Shown here: positions 8,643 through 17,257 of the stretch, one piece after another
Layout of the letters: the number at the start of each line of letters is the position of its first letter
Numbering within the stretch: position 1 is the first letter of the stretch
Origin: Macrococcoides caseolyticum
GTDB taxonomy: Bacteria; Bacillota; Bacilli; Staphylococcales; Staphylococcaceae
Length of the DNA stretch: 54,798 nucleotides
Assembly (NCBI RefSeq): GCF_002902665.1
Contig: NZ_PPRM01000011.1
Span: 1 to 54,798, forward strand
Direction: 5' to 3'
Program-made: the position numbers and the translations under genes
The notes under the pieces: model-generated
Told to the model about the DNA's origin: nothing
The model's input: the letters and a program-made list of their open reading frames with translations, nothing else
Databases searched by the model: none

Positions 8643-9050
8643 TCATCCAATGGATAGGTTTAATTGCCAGTTGATACCAAACTGATCAGCTACCCATGCA
8701 AACTTCTCTGACACTGGATGCATCGGTGCAAGCGCCATCAGCACTTGTCCATCTTCCTTTAACTGATCATATAAGAATTCAATCTCTTCAGCTGATTCGC
8801 ATTCAACCGCAAAACTAAGTGCCGGTGTAAAAGGAATATCTGTCCCATTCGCGTTATCTATCGCCATAAACTGTTCATTATGAATTGTAAACACTGCATG
8901 ATTCACCGTCCCGGGTGCGCCTGGTCCTCGTTCATCATACTTAATCATAGAAATAATTTCACTATTACGAAATACAGAGGTATAAAATTCAATCGCCGCC
9001 TCTGCTTTGCCATTAAACATCATAAATGGTGTAATTTTCTTGTTTTTCAT
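8643..9050 (-). CDS. VOC-superfamily protein (PhnB-like)
   Basis: 135 residues. It opens KKITPFMMFNGKAEAAIEFYTSVFRNSEI, the pattern of the PhnB/3-demethylubiquinone-9 methyltransferase-like branch of the glyoxalase/VOC fold, and ends with the typical KFAWVADQFGINWQLN. The usual metal ligands of true glyoxalases are not evident. The start is the ATG at 9050 with AAGGAG upstream; it shares one base with the cupin stop codon (TAATG), which indicates translational coupling. The substrate is unknown. Confidence 0.85.
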   Translation of the reverse strand: MKNKKITPFMMFNGKAEAAIEFYTSVFRNSEIISMIKYDERGPGAPGTVNHAVFTIHNEQFMAIDNANGTDIPFTPALSFAVECESAEEIEFLYDQLKEDGQVLMALAPMHPVSEKFAWVADQFGINWQLNLSIG

Positions 9051-9535
9051 TATACATTCTCCTTGTGCTTTAATGCATATTTTTCTATAATCTTTTGATG
9101 TTTGGGGTACCACTCTATCAGTTCATCTTGCGTAAACAGTTCAAAGCTCTCGAATGTAAATCCTGGTGCGACCATACAGCCAACGAGACTCCAGCTGTCT
9201 TCTCCTTCAACAGTAGAAGCAAATATCGTGTTCTTTGGTACTAGATATTGTGGCACTTCACCCTTTTTGACATCAAGTCCAAGCTTAACAGACTGATAGC
9301 GCCCATCAGGATGAATCATATGAATCGTCAGTGAATGTCCCGCATGAAAGTACCATAATTCATCTGACTGTATACGATGAAAGTGTGAAATATTCCCTGA
9401 CTCTAGTAAGAAATAGATACTTGTATATAGTCTTTTATCAGCTACTTTAATTTCGGATTGATATGTCTCATAGTAATAGCCACCTTCTGGATGTGGTTGT
9501 AATTGCAGCGTCTCTATAAAATCCTGTTTATTCAT
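9050..9535 (-). CDS. Cupin-fold protein, DUF985 family
   Basis: 161 residues. The start QLQPHPEGGYYYETYQS and the core SIYFLLESGNISHFHRIQSDELWYFHAG, then VAPGFTFESFELF, are hallmarks of the DUF985 (cupin_5, YML079-like) family, a small beta-barrel. A metal site is plausible from the HFHR and E residues. It starts 10 nt after a strong AGGAGG and is co-transcribed with the VOC protein. The biochemical role of the family is not settled. Confidence 0.87.
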   Translation of the reverse strand: MNKQDFIETLQLQPHPEGGYYYETYQSEIKVADKRLYTSIYFLLESGNISHFHRIQSDELWYFHAGHSLTIHMIHPDGRYQSVKLGLDVKKGEVPQYLVPKNTIFASTVEGEDSWSLVGCMVAPGFTFESFELFTQDELIEWYPKHQKIIEKYALKHKENV

Positions 9536-9544
9536 AATACCTCC

Positions 9545-9574
9545 TAAAAAAGCACTGAAATCGCTTCAGTGCTT
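9545..9574 (-). terminator. Terminator after the YebC/PmpR gene
   Basis: AGCACTGAA pairs with TTCAGTGCT around a 5-nt loop, followed by TTTTTT on the minus strand. Confidence 0.85.
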
Positions 9575-9579
9575 ACATA

Positions 9580-10293
9580 TTATGCATTTACATTATGATG
9601 TACAGTCTGTACGTCTTCTAAATCTTCAATCGCGTCTACTAACTTTTCAAATACTTCTAAGTCGGAGTCAGATAAGTCTAATTCAGTCTGAGGTACCATC
9701 GAAAGTTCAGCTACAGTAAATTCTTCAATGCCCGCTTCTTTCAATGTATTCTGCACTGCTGCAAATTGATCAGGTTCTGCATAGACAATAACGTGTCCAT
9801 CCTCTTCCATTACATCGCGTACGTCAATATCTGCTTCCATCAGGATTTCCAGCGTTTCATCTGCACTCTTACCATCAAATCCAAACACCGCAGTATTATC
9901 AAACATATAACTTACTGAACCGGATACCCCCATATTACCCCCGTTCTTACCAAATGCTGCACGAACATCACTCGCTGTACGATTAACGTTGTTTGTAAGG
10001 GCATCTACAATTAACATCGAACCACCAGGACCAAATCCCTCATAGCGTAGTTCGTCGTAGTTCTCTTCTGCACCACCTTTAGCTTTCTCGATAGCACGAT
10101 CAATAATATGTTTCGGTACAGAGTATGTTTTTGCACGTTCAAGAACGAATTTCAAGTTTTGGTTCGATTCAGGATCTGGCTCACCAGACTTTGCTGCAAC
10201 ATAGATTTCACGACCGAATTTCGCATAGATTCTACTCGTATTCTTGTCCTTTGCAGCTTTCTTATCTTTGATATTGTTCCATTTACGACCCAT
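9580..10293 (-). CDS. YebC/PmpR-family protein (YeeN/YeeI type)
   Basis: 237 residues, a cytoplasmic protein of the YebC/PmpR/TACO1 family. It has [30 protein letters not shown] at the start, the YEGFGPGG motif in the middle and a [18 protein letters not shown] segment. Members bind DNA as regulators or assist translation through difficult stretches; YebC2-type proteins act on the ribosome. I place the start at the ATG at 10293, where AGAGAAG is 8 nt away; a GTG nine bases earlier is too close to that site. It is a single-gene unit. Confidence 0.9.
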   Translation of the reverse strand: MGRKWNNIKDKKAAKDKNTSRIYAKFGREIYVAAKSGEPDPESNQNLKFVLERAKTYSVPKHIIDRAIEKAKGGAEENYDELRYEGFGPGGSMLIVDALTNNVNRTASDVRAAFGKNGGNMGVSGSVSYMFDNTAVFGFDGKSADETLEILMEADIDVRDVMEEDGHVIVYAEPDQFAAVQNTLKEAGIEEFTVAELSMVPQTELDLSDSDLEVFEKLVDAIEDLEDVQTVHHNVNA

Positions 10294-10354
10294 AATATAC
10301 ACTTCTCTTTCAATAATTTATGTCATTATTATACACATTAATCCTTCATTACAC

Positions 10355-10387
10355 AAAAAAGATTAAAGGCATGTGCCTTTAATCTTT
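10355..10387 (-). terminator. Terminator of the Bax-inhibitor-1 gene
   Basis: The stem GATTAAAGGCA/TGCCTTTAATC with TTTTTT on the minus strand overlaps the stop codon. Confidence 0.8.
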
Positions 10388-11014
10388 TAAAATACTTGCT
10401 AATCGTAAAATATCTAAAATGATATTCAATAGGTTGATAAATAAGCTAAATCCCATCTCCTGTGGTGAGAAGTTCCCTTGTTTTAAACGGTTAAAGTCAT
10501 ATACTGTATACAAGAAGAAGATTGCAAGCCCTGCAATTGTAATCACCATCTGGAACATCGGTATTTGAATGAATATACCTAAGAAACTTGCGAATACTAA
10601 TGCAATTAATGCTGGGAATAAAAGACGTCCCAAGTTAGATGCATCACCTACTACAAAGTATCCAACTAAACCGAAAGCTAAGAATGCTCCTACAGCAAGT
10701 GCAACGTTTTGATAGAAAGCGGCTTCACCTAATGTTGACATGTAGTACATAAATGTACCGTAACTTACAATCCCCATACCAAACGCCATTAAGTTAGAAA
10801 TTAAGAATCCAAACTTACGTGAAGCACGCACGAATAACGATAACATTACAAGTGCAAAAATTGCCATAGAAACCGTGAATCTTAATCCCGCTGGCACAAA
10901 TTGTCCTAAATATGTTCCTACCGCAAAGATGATCCAGTAATACATAAAGAATAAAAACGTTTGACGGTACGCTGACGCGCGTGTCACAGGTTGTGCATTA
11001 TAATAATTATTCAT
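10379..11014 (-). CDS. Bax inhibitor-1/YccA-family membrane protein
   Basis: 211 residues with seven hydrophobic segments, mostly transmembrane. The C-terminal FLYTVYDFNRLKQGN and the closing NIILDILRLASILKD carry the Asp residues that form the pH-sensing pair in BsYetJ-type calcium-leak channels. The start is the ATG at 11014: the longer frame begins within the GAGGGAT ribosome binding site. A role in calcium leak is by family only. Confidence 0.85.
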   Translation of the reverse strand: MNNYYNAQPVTRASAYRQTFLFFMYYWIIFAVGTYLGQFVPAGLRFTVSMAIFALVMLSLFVRASRKFGFLISNLMAFGMGIVSYGTFMYYMSTLGEAAFYQNVALAVGAFLAFGLVGYFVVGDASNLGRLLFPALIALVFASFLGIFIQIPMFQMVITIAGLAIFFLYTVYDFNRLKQGNFSPQEMGFSLFINLLNIILDILRLASILKD

Positions 11015-11084
11015 ATAATCCCTCATTTAACTAATGTTATATAATGATTATACAGTTTACAACTTATATTTACGAGTGATTTGA

Positions 11085-12452
11085 TTATACAAACAGGCTG
11101 AAAATCATAATAAAGATGATCCCACTAACAGATATGATTGTCTCTAGAAGCGTCCATGTCAGCACCGTCTCTTTAATGGATAACCCGAAGTATTCTTTAA
11201 ACATCCAGAATCCTGCATCATTTACATGTGATGCGATGACACTTCCGGCACCTGTTGCAAGAACAACTAATGCCAAATTCACATCGGAAGCTTCCAGTAA
11301 TGGAATAACGATACCTGTCGTAGAAATCGCAGCAACTGTTGCGGATCCTAAAGCAATTCTAAGTACTGCTGCAACAAGCCAGGCTAACAGAATCGGAGAA
11401 AAGTCTGAATGCGTAAATAACGTTTCGACATGCTTACCTACGCCACCGTCGATCAATACCTGTTTAAATGCGCCACCTGCACCGATTATCAGAATCATCA
11501 TTCCAATTGGATAGATTGCATCTGTAACTGACTGCATCACATCTTTCATCTTACGACCTCTTGAAAGACCCATTGTGAATACTGCAATCAATATTGAAAT
11601 CAGCATGGCAGTAGATGCATCCCCAATTAGGTAAATAGCCTTGATCAGTCCGTTTACATTTATCCCTTGTGCTTCTACCATTAATTTAACAATTGTTGAA
11701 ATCAGCATTAATAATACAGGGAATAATGCTGTAAGTGTACTAATGAAAAAGCCTGGTGTTTCCTCAATTTTAAAATTCACGTTTTTACCTAACGATGAGA
11801 TATCCCCTTCACGTGTGAATGCTGTCGGCGCAATTTTCTTCGCAAGCTTTGTAAATAGCGGTCCTGCAATGATTGCCACTGGAATTGCAATGATAAAGCC
11901 ATATATTAATACTTCTCCAAGATTTGCACCATATTCTTTTGCAATCATGACCGGTCCAGGATGTGGTGGCAGGAAACCATGCGTTACAGAAAGTGCTGCA
12001 GCCATAGGAATACCTAAATAAAGTGCTGGTAGTTTCGTTTCTTTCGCAATGGTATATACAATCGGAATCAGTAACACAAGACCGACTTCAAAGAATAACG
12101 CAATTCCTATGATGAATGATGCCACAACAACAGCCCACTGAATATGTTTTAGTCCAAATTTGTCGATGAGCGTATGTGCAATTCTCGTTGCACCACCACC
12201 ATCAGCAAGCAACTTCCCAAGCATTGCGCCTAAACCAAAGATGAGCGCAATATGTCCAAGGGTGCCACCCATACCTGCTTCAATCGTAGCCACGACTTTA
12301 TCTAAAGGCATTCCGAGCATCAGCGCTGTTAAAAAAGCGACGATAATTAATGATATAAACGTGTTAAGTTTGAGTCCCATAATTAAGACCAGTAAAATAA
12401 TAATCGCGATAGCGACTGTAAATAATGGCCATTGTTGTACGATAAAATCCAT
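11085..12452 (-). CDS. gntP: Gluconate permease GntP
   Basis: 455 residues with 12 or more hydrophobic segments, GntP family of gluconate:H+ symporters. GLGAMLGKLLADGGGATRIA and the HGFLPPHPGPV motif are diagnostic. It is last in gntR-gntK-gntP and its ATG shares one base with the gntK stop (TAATG). It should import gluconate, to be phosphorylated by GntK and fed to the pentose phosphate pathway. No gntZ (6-phosphogluconate dehydrogenase) follows, unlike the B. subtilis operon. Confidence 0.93.
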   Translation of the reverse strand: MDFIVQQWPLFTVAIAIIILLVLIMGLKLNTFISLIIVAFLTALMLGMPLDKVVATIEAGMGGTLGHIALIFGLGAMLGKLLADGGGATRIAHTLIDKFGLKHIQWAVVVASFIIGIALFFEVGLVLLIPIVYTIAKETKLPALYLGIPMAAALSVTHGFLPPHPGPVMIAKEYGANLGEVLIYGFIIAIPVAIIAGPLFTKLAKKIAPTAFTREGDISSLGKNVNFKIEETPGFFISTLTALFPVLLMLISTIVKLMVEAQGINVNGLIKAIYLIGDASTAMLISILIAVFTMGLSRGRKMKDVMQSVTDAIYPIGMMILIIGAGGAFKQVLIDGGVGKHVETLFTHSDFSPILLAWLVAAVLRIALGSATVAAISTTGIVIPLLEASDVNLALVVLATGAGSVIASHVNDAGFWMFKEYFGLSIKETVLTWTLLETIISVSGIIFIMIFSLFV

Positions 12453-13993
12453 TATATTTCCCTCTTTTCATATTTTCTTTGAAATGCAGCAATATCATCA
12501 TACGTTTCCATCAATTGCTGTGTCATTTTAATATAAATCGGTAATATCTCACGATAGATGTATACATTTTCCTGAATCGGCTGATGTGGCTTTGTTGCAC
12601 CAACCATAGCACTGACATGGTCAAAGTTATCTTTTTCTCCGATGGCAATTTGACCGAGAATAAAAGCACCGAGACAAGAACTTTCGATACTCTCTGGTAC
12701 AATCACTTCATGTTCAAAAATATCGGACATCATCTGTCGCCATAGTGCACTTTTTGCAAATCCTCCTGTTGCCTTTAATGTCTTCACTTCTTCATCCATC
12801 AGCACAGAAAGCGCAATATAAACTGTATAGAGATTAAAGATGACACCTTCAAGTGCCGCACGAATCATATGCTCTTTTTTATGCGAGAGGGTTAATCCAA
12901 AGAATGAGCCACGCACATTGGCATTCCAATGTGGCGCACGTTCTCCTGCGAGGAAAGGATGAAAGATCAAGCCATTACTCGCTGGTGGCACACGTTCAGC
13001 AATTTTAGTCAATACTTCATAGCTATCGACACCGAGGCGCTTTGCTGTCTCAATCTCACTTGAAGCAAACTCATCACGTATCCAGCGCAAGACGACACCA
13101 CCATTATTCACCGGGCCACCAATGACCCATTTGTCCTTCGTCAGAGCATAGCAGAACAATCTCCCTTGACTGTCTGTTTTCGGTTGATCAATTACTGTGC
13201 GAATCGCACCACTTGTACCAATGGTTACTGCAACTTCTCCAGGCTTAAATGCATCTACACCGAGATTACTAAGCACACCGTCACTCGCACCGATAACAAA
13301 CGGTGTGTTGACATCAATATTCATCATTTCTGCATAATGCTTATCAATGCCTGTTAATAGTGTCGTCGTATCTACAGCTTCCGATAGCTGACTTTTATCG
13401 ATTTCTAAAAGCTTAAGCACTTCATCATCATAATCAAGCTGATGAATATTAAATATACCCGTGGCACTTAATATAGAATAATCTTCGATATATCTTTTAA
13501 AGAGCTGGTAGAACACATAACCTTTTATACCAATGAATTTTTTAGTCGACTGATAAAGCTTGGTTTCTGTTTCTTTCAACCATAACATCTTGGTCAACGG
13601 GCTCATTGGATGAATCGGTGTCCCTGTTCGATGATAGATAGCAAGACCATCATGTTCCCGGTTAAGCTTTTCTGCATACTGATAGCTCCGATTATCTGCC
13701 CATGTAATACTATTGGTAAGTGGTTTATTATGTTCATCCATCAAGATCAAACTATGCATTGCACTAGAAAAGCTGATAAAATCAATTTCGTTTTTTGCGG
13801 CTTCTGCTTTTTTCACAACCACTCGGATAGTTTCTAACACCGCTTCAAAGATTTCATTCGGATATTGCTCAGCTGTATCTGTAGTGGGTGTTAATAACGG
13901 ATACTCAACATGATGTATCCCTACTATATCTTGATTTTTATAGATTACCGCTTTTGTACTCGTTGTACCTATATCTACGCCTATTTTGAACAC
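12452..13993 (-). CDS. gntK: Gluconokinase GntK (FGGY family)
   Basis: 513 residues, a FGGY sugar kinase. The N-terminal phosphate motif is GVDIGTTSTKAVIY; the middle has TWADNRS, a substrate-site signature, and the C-terminal part has LAGERAPHWNANVRGSFFGL and ATGGFAKSALWRQMMSD. It phosphorylates gluconate to 6-phosphogluconate. The start is a GTG that shares a base with the gntR stop (TAGTG), preceded by GGAGG. It lies between its regulator and permease, which fixes its identity among FGGY kinases. Confidence 0.93.
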   Translation of the reverse strand: MFKIGVDIGTTSTKAVIYKNQDIVGIHHVEYPLLTPTTDTAEQYPNEIFEAVLETIRVVVKKAEAAKNEIDFISFSSAMHSLILMDEHNKPLTNSITWADNRSYQYAEKLNREHDGLAIYHRTGTPIHPMSPLTKMLWLKETETKLYQSTKKFIGIKGYVFYQLFKRYIEDYSILSATGIFNIHQLDYDDEVLKLLEIDKSQLSEAVDTTTLLTGIDKHYAEMMNIDVNTPFVIGASDGVLSNLGVDAFKPGEVAVTIGTSGAIRTVIDQPKTDSQGRLFCYALTKDKWVIGGPVNNGGVVLRWIRDEFASSEIETAKRLGVDSYEVLTKIAERVPPASNGLIFHPFLAGERAPHWNANVRGSFFGLTLSHKKEHMIRAALEGVIFNLYTVYIALSVLMDEEVKTLKATGGFAKSALWRQMMSDIFEHEVIVPESIESSCLGAFILGQIAIGEKDNFDHVSAMVGATKPHQPIQENVYIYREILPIYIKMTQQLMETYDDIAAFQRKYEKREI

Positions 13994-14682
13994 TATATTT
14001 CCTCCTTCGTCTGCGAATAGAATAAATCATCTATTTCTTCATGGACATCATCGAAATTCATATGAAGTACTTCTTTATAACCTTTTCTATCTCTTTGTTC
14101 GACAGTCAAGATATATTCATGATGATTCTTAAAGATGCGTTCAAAATCATCTTTATTAAACTTCATTCTTTTCTCCATCGAAATTAGGTTCAGTATAAGC
14201 ATTGTGGGTTTAATGCTGATCCATAACTTTTCTAACTGCTTATGGTGAATACTTTCAATCATCGTTTGATGAAAAAGAATGTCTTGTAATGCAAACTCTG
14301 CAGCATCATCAAATTTAACCGCTACTTTCATCATCTCAAGTTTCTTATGGAGCTCCAATACAACTTTAGATACATCCTTTTTACTCATTCTTTCAAAACT
14401 GAAGCTTTCGATCATCAATCTCATGTCATAAAGCTCTTTTATATCATTTTCTGATAAAGCCATTATCACTGCACCCATACGCTCTAAACGAATCAATTTA
14501 TCATTAGATAAAATCTTTAAGGCATCTCTTACGGGTGAACGACTCACTTCATACATCTGTGCTAAAGTATTCTCCGAGAGCTTCTCTCCATCTTTAATCT
14601 GATTTGAAATAATTTTATATCTCAAATCCAATGCTATCTGCTCTCCTGTTGAAAGTTGATCCATCCATTGTTTAGGTATCAT
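13993..14682 (-). CDS. gntR: Gluconate operon repressor GntR
   Basis: 229 residues, FadR-type GntR regulator. The winged helix is at residues 15-80 (LSENTLAQMYEVSRSPVRDALKILS), followed by an all-helical FCD ligand domain with conserved Asp/His. It closely resembles B. subtilis GntR (SRSPVRDALKIL, RLERMGAV). It heads the operon; GGAGGT lies 5 nt from the ATG. Its operator is the perfect palindrome just upstream, so autorepression relieved by gluconate is expected. Confidence 0.93.
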   Translation of the reverse strand: MIPKQWMDQLSTGEQIALDLRYKIISNQIKDGEKLSENTLAQMYEVSRSPVRDALKILSNDKLIRLERMGAVIMALSENDIKELYDMRLMIESFSFERMSKKDVSKVVLELHKKLEMMKVAVKFDDAAEFALQDILFHQTMIESIHHKQLEKLWISIKPTMLILNLISMEKRMKFNKDDFERIFKNHHEYILTVEQRDRKGYKEVLHMNFDDVHEEIDDLFYSQTKEEI

Positions 14683-14696
14683 GGCTTACCTCCGTC

Positions 14697-14712
14697 TACT
14701 TGTATACAAGTA
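14697..14712. promoter_or_regulatory. GntR operator
   Basis: TACTTGTATACAAGTA is a perfect 16-bp palindrome 15 bp upstream of gntR. It matches the ATACTTGTATACAAGTAT operator recalled for B. subtilis GntR. Confidence 0.9.
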
Positions 14713-14734
14713 TGGTAATATAAAATCAATAAAT

Positions 14735-14748
14735 TGTAAACGCTTTCG
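14735..14748. promoter_or_regulatory. Catabolite-responsive element (cre) of the gnt operon
   Basis: TGTAAACGCTTTCG fits the CcpA cre consensus (TGWAARCGYTWNCW) with one mismatch at an end. It lies about 25 bp beyond the GntR operator, so the operon should be under both gluconate induction and glucose repression. Confidence 0.7.
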
Positions 14749-14762
14749 TTTGAAATAAGAAA

Positions 14763-14800
14763 TAAAGATAGATAAAGTGATGACTTTATCTATCTTTTTT
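14763..14800. terminator. Bidirectional terminator after the RBBP9-like hydrolase gene
   Basis: AAAGATAGATAAAGT pairs with ACTTTATCTATCTTT around a short loop; T-rich on both sides. It ends the hydrolase transcript on the minus strand. Confidence 0.7.
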
Positions 14801-14806
14801 CTGTAA

Positions 14807-15337
14807 TCAAAGCAATTGATTCAGTTCATCTATGCCATCATGAAATTCGTGTTGCCCGGATTGTTTTGTAATGATATTCATCTGTGGAAATCTTTGTTGC
14901 CAGCAAGCTTGGTGTTTAATGTCTACACGATTATCATCAACAGACTGAATGTGCGTAATAGGTACATTGATGTATGACTGTGCATTATCTCGCAATTCAT
15001 TGTCCTTATCACTAAACTTGTCATCACAGCCAAACAAAGGTGACCCTATAAGAATCACTTGTTTAATTTTTTGAGTCACTTGATTTTCAGTTAAATACTT
15101 CATAATTACAGTACCACCGAACGAGTGCCCAATTAAAGTGACAGGTTCATGATCATCAATTTCATTCAGACTTTCAATAAATGGTTCCACCCACAATTCA
15201 TAAACTTGTCCTTTTTCTCTCGGATAATGTTGTTTATGCCATACGTACTTCCCTTGCGGAATGGTTCTTAGCAATGGATTACTTCCACTCTCTTTTGTTT
15301 GTTCACTTGCACTATGTACAAATACAATATGTTCCAT
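14807..15337 (-). CDS. RBBP9/YdeN-family alpha/beta hydrolase
   Basis: 176 residues, a small serine hydrolase. HIVFVHSASEQ at the start is the oxyanion strand; the nucleophile elbow is GHSFGG; a probable acid is in SVDDNRVD and the catalytic His in SGQHEFHDG. Start: the ATG at 15337 is 6 nt from AGGAGTG; the upstream GTG would overlap that site. It has its own terminators on both sides. Substrate not predictable. Confidence 0.82.
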   Translation of the reverse strand: MEHIVFVHSASEQTKESGSNPLLRTIPQGKYVWHKQHYPREKGQVYELWVEPFIESLNEIDDHEPVTLIGHSFGGTVIMKYLTENQVTQKIKQVILIGSPLFGCDDKFSDKDNELRDNAQSYINVPITHIQSVDDNRVDIKHQACWQQRFPQMNIITKQSGQHEFHDGIDELNQLL

Positions 15338-15351
15338 TTTTATCACTCCTA

Positions 15352-15388
15352 AAAAAATTCGGGTAAACTATTAACAGTTTACCCGAAT
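15352..15388 (-). terminator. Terminator of the pit operon
   Basis: ATTCGGGTAAACT pairs with AGTTTACCCGAAT around a 5-nt loop, followed by a long T run on the minus strand. Confidence 0.9.
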
Positions 15389-15401
15389 GTATATGATTTA
15401 A

Positions 15402-16412
15402 TTAAAAAATATGTGTAATAAAGTTAACAGCAAAATAGATAATTGCTGCAATTAAGGCCGAAATCGGCAATGTAATCACCCATGTAATAATCATACGCTG
15501 TGCCGTCGTCCACTTCACGCCTTTTACACGGTGGCTCGATCCTACACCTAGAATTGAAGAAGATACAACGTGCGTTGTGGATACAGGTAGATGAAAATGT
15601 GTTGCTCCAAAGATGATAAAAGCAGATGACAAGTCTGCTGCAACACCATTAGCCGGACGAATTTTCATGATATTACCACCAACTGTTTTAATGATCTTCC
15701 ATCCACCAACTGCTGTACCTAATCCCATCGCAGCAGCACAGGAGATTTGAACCCATGTCTGAGGTTCGGTACTTCCAGTTTGCATCCCAGCAGAGATTAA
15801 TGCCATCGTAATAATACCCATCGCCTTTTGCGCATCATTTGAACCATGAGCAAATGCTTGCGCTGCTGCTGTGAATATTTGCAAGAACCTAAAATTACGA
15901 TTTGTCTTTGTTAAGTTTGCATTCTTAAATATTGTTTTAATAATAGTATACATAATATAACCAACGATGAATGCAAGTAATGGTGAAATCAATAATCCTA
16001 CAATAATCTTCGTAAATCCTGCATATTCCAGAATTCCAAAACCACCTGATGCAATTGCAGCACCTGCAATTGAGCCAATCAATGTATGTGATGACGAACT
16101 CGGAATCCCAAAATACCATGTGATTAAGTTCCATGTAATCGCACTGATTAATGCCGCAAGGATGACCACTTGACCATTTTGTAACGTAAATGGGTCTACA
16201 ATATCTTTCGTAACCGTCTTCGCTACCCCATGAAAAAGAATCGCCCCGATAAAGTTAAGCACAGCAGCCATCAAGATTGCATGACGTGGCTTCAGTGCTT
16301 TCGTTGAAACTGCTGTTGCTATTGCGTTTGCCGTATCGTGAAAACCGTTGATAAAATCAAAAGCTAACGCGAAGAATACAATCGCAAATGTAAAAATAAT
16401 AATCGGTTCCAT
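15402..16412 (-). CDS. pit: PiT-family inorganic phosphate transporter
   Basis: 336 residues with about ten transmembrane helices. The two inverted PiT signature repeats are visible: FDFINGFHDTANAIATAVSTKAL near the start and GSNDAQKAMGIITMAL in the second half, plus the GIPSSSSHTLIGSIAGAAIA segment. It takes up metal-phosphate with protons. It lies 11 bp after the DUF47 gene, the usual pairing. S. aureus PitA is the closest named relative I know. Confidence 0.93.
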   Translation of the reverse strand: MEPIIIFTFAIVFFALAFDFINGFHDTANAIATAVSTKALKPRHAILMAAVLNFIGAILFHGVAKTVTKDIVDPFTLQNGQVVILAALISAITWNLITWYFGIPSSSSHTLIGSIAGAAIASGGFGILEYAGFTKIIVGLLISPLLAFIVGYIMYTIIKTIFKNANLTKTNRNFRFLQIFTAAAQAFAHGSNDAQKAMGIITMALISAGMQTGSTEPQTWVQISCAAAMGLGTAVGGWKIIKTVGGNIMKIRPANGVAADLSSAFIIFGATHFHLPVSTTHVVSSSILGVGSSHRVKGVKWTTAQRMIITWVITLPISALIAAIIYFAVNFITHIF

Positions 16413-16423
16413 AAAAATGCTCC

Positions 16424-17041
16424 TTAACTATTCTTCATAATGATAGATTCGAGTATATTCGCAACTGCCTGGCATTTATCAGCAATATCTTCTAAAGACT
16501 GATAAATATCCTTTACTTTCATCACAGTTAACGGATCCGTTTCTACAGATAAAATATGTTTGATTGACTGTCTTAAAATACCGTCACAGTTTGTTTCATG
16601 CTCCTTAATATTAATCGAATGTACGCGCACATGGGATAACTTCTTCTCAGCAACGAGCGTCACTGCGGTCTTAATTTCTTTTGCGCACCCTTGAATATTC
16701 TGAACAAATTCAGCCATATACTCATCTGAGTATTCAATTGAGTACATTTCAAACATTGCTGATGTTTCTTCCATAGCGTCCATGACATCATCAATCGCGT
16801 TGGAAAGAGCAAGAATATCTTCACGTTCAATCGGTGTGATGAATGTTTGATTTAAATCTGAAATCATTTGGTGCATCAGTTCATCACCATTGGTTTCATA
16901 GGCTTTAATTGTATCTGCATATTTCTTTAGATCAAACGCATTGTGAAATGTCATCTCACCAAATGCTACTGCAGCACGATCTAGATTCTCTGCCATCGCT
17001 TCTAATTGAACCGCAAACTTATCTTTCTTCTTATTAAACAT
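16424..17041 (-). CDS. DUF47/PhoU-like Pit accessory protein
   Basis: 205 residues, almost entirely helical, two PhoU-like bundles with the conserved acidic repeat EREDILALSNAIDDVMDAMEE and the second repeat YQSLEDIADKCQAVANILE that bind metals in PhoU. It is the usual upstream partner of PiT transporters and probably gates them. Start: ATG at 17041 after AGGAGG; the longer frame runs through that site. Its promoter region has two TTAACA hexamers 21 bp apart, a possible Pho box. Confidence 0.92.
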   Translation of the reverse strand: MFNKKKDKFAVQLEAMAENLDRAAVAFGEMTFHNAFDLKKYADTIKAYETNGDELMHQMISDLNQTFITPIEREDILALSNAIDDVMDAMEETSAMFEMYSIEYSDEYMAEFVQNIQGCAKEIKTAVTLVAEKKLSHVRVHSINIKEHETNCDGILRQSIKHILSVETDPLTVMKVKDIYQSLEDIADKCQAVANILESIIMKNS

Positions 17042-17098
17042 GTTACTGCCTCCTAATATTTTCACCATAGTTATCTACATCGCTATTTTAAAGGAAAT

Positions 17099-17125
17099 TG
17101 TTAACTTTTAATAGCGTTTTGTTAA
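17099..17125 (-). promoter_or_regulatory. Possible PhoP box upstream of DUF47-pit
   Basis: On the minus strand two TTAACA hexamers lie exactly 21 bp apart with a degenerate third (TATTAA) between them. This is the spacing of direct repeats bound by PhoP in Bacillus. Weak by sequence alone. Confidence 0.35.
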
Positions 17126-17227
17126 AAATGTATTAAGTCTGTAAAGTAAGCGTTTGCAAAACGTTGGTATAGTCAACCTTCTTTACATTCTTTACAAAAA
17201 TGTAATATAAAAATTTAAATGAACGTA

Positions 17228-17256
17228 TAAAAAACGACTGTATCATACAGCCGTTT
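17228..17256 (-). terminator. Terminator after the NmrA-like/esterase unit
   Basis: ACGGCTGTA pairs with TACAGTCGT (one mismatch), followed by six Ts on the minus strand, overlapping the stop. Confidence 0.8.
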
Positions 17257-17257
17257 G

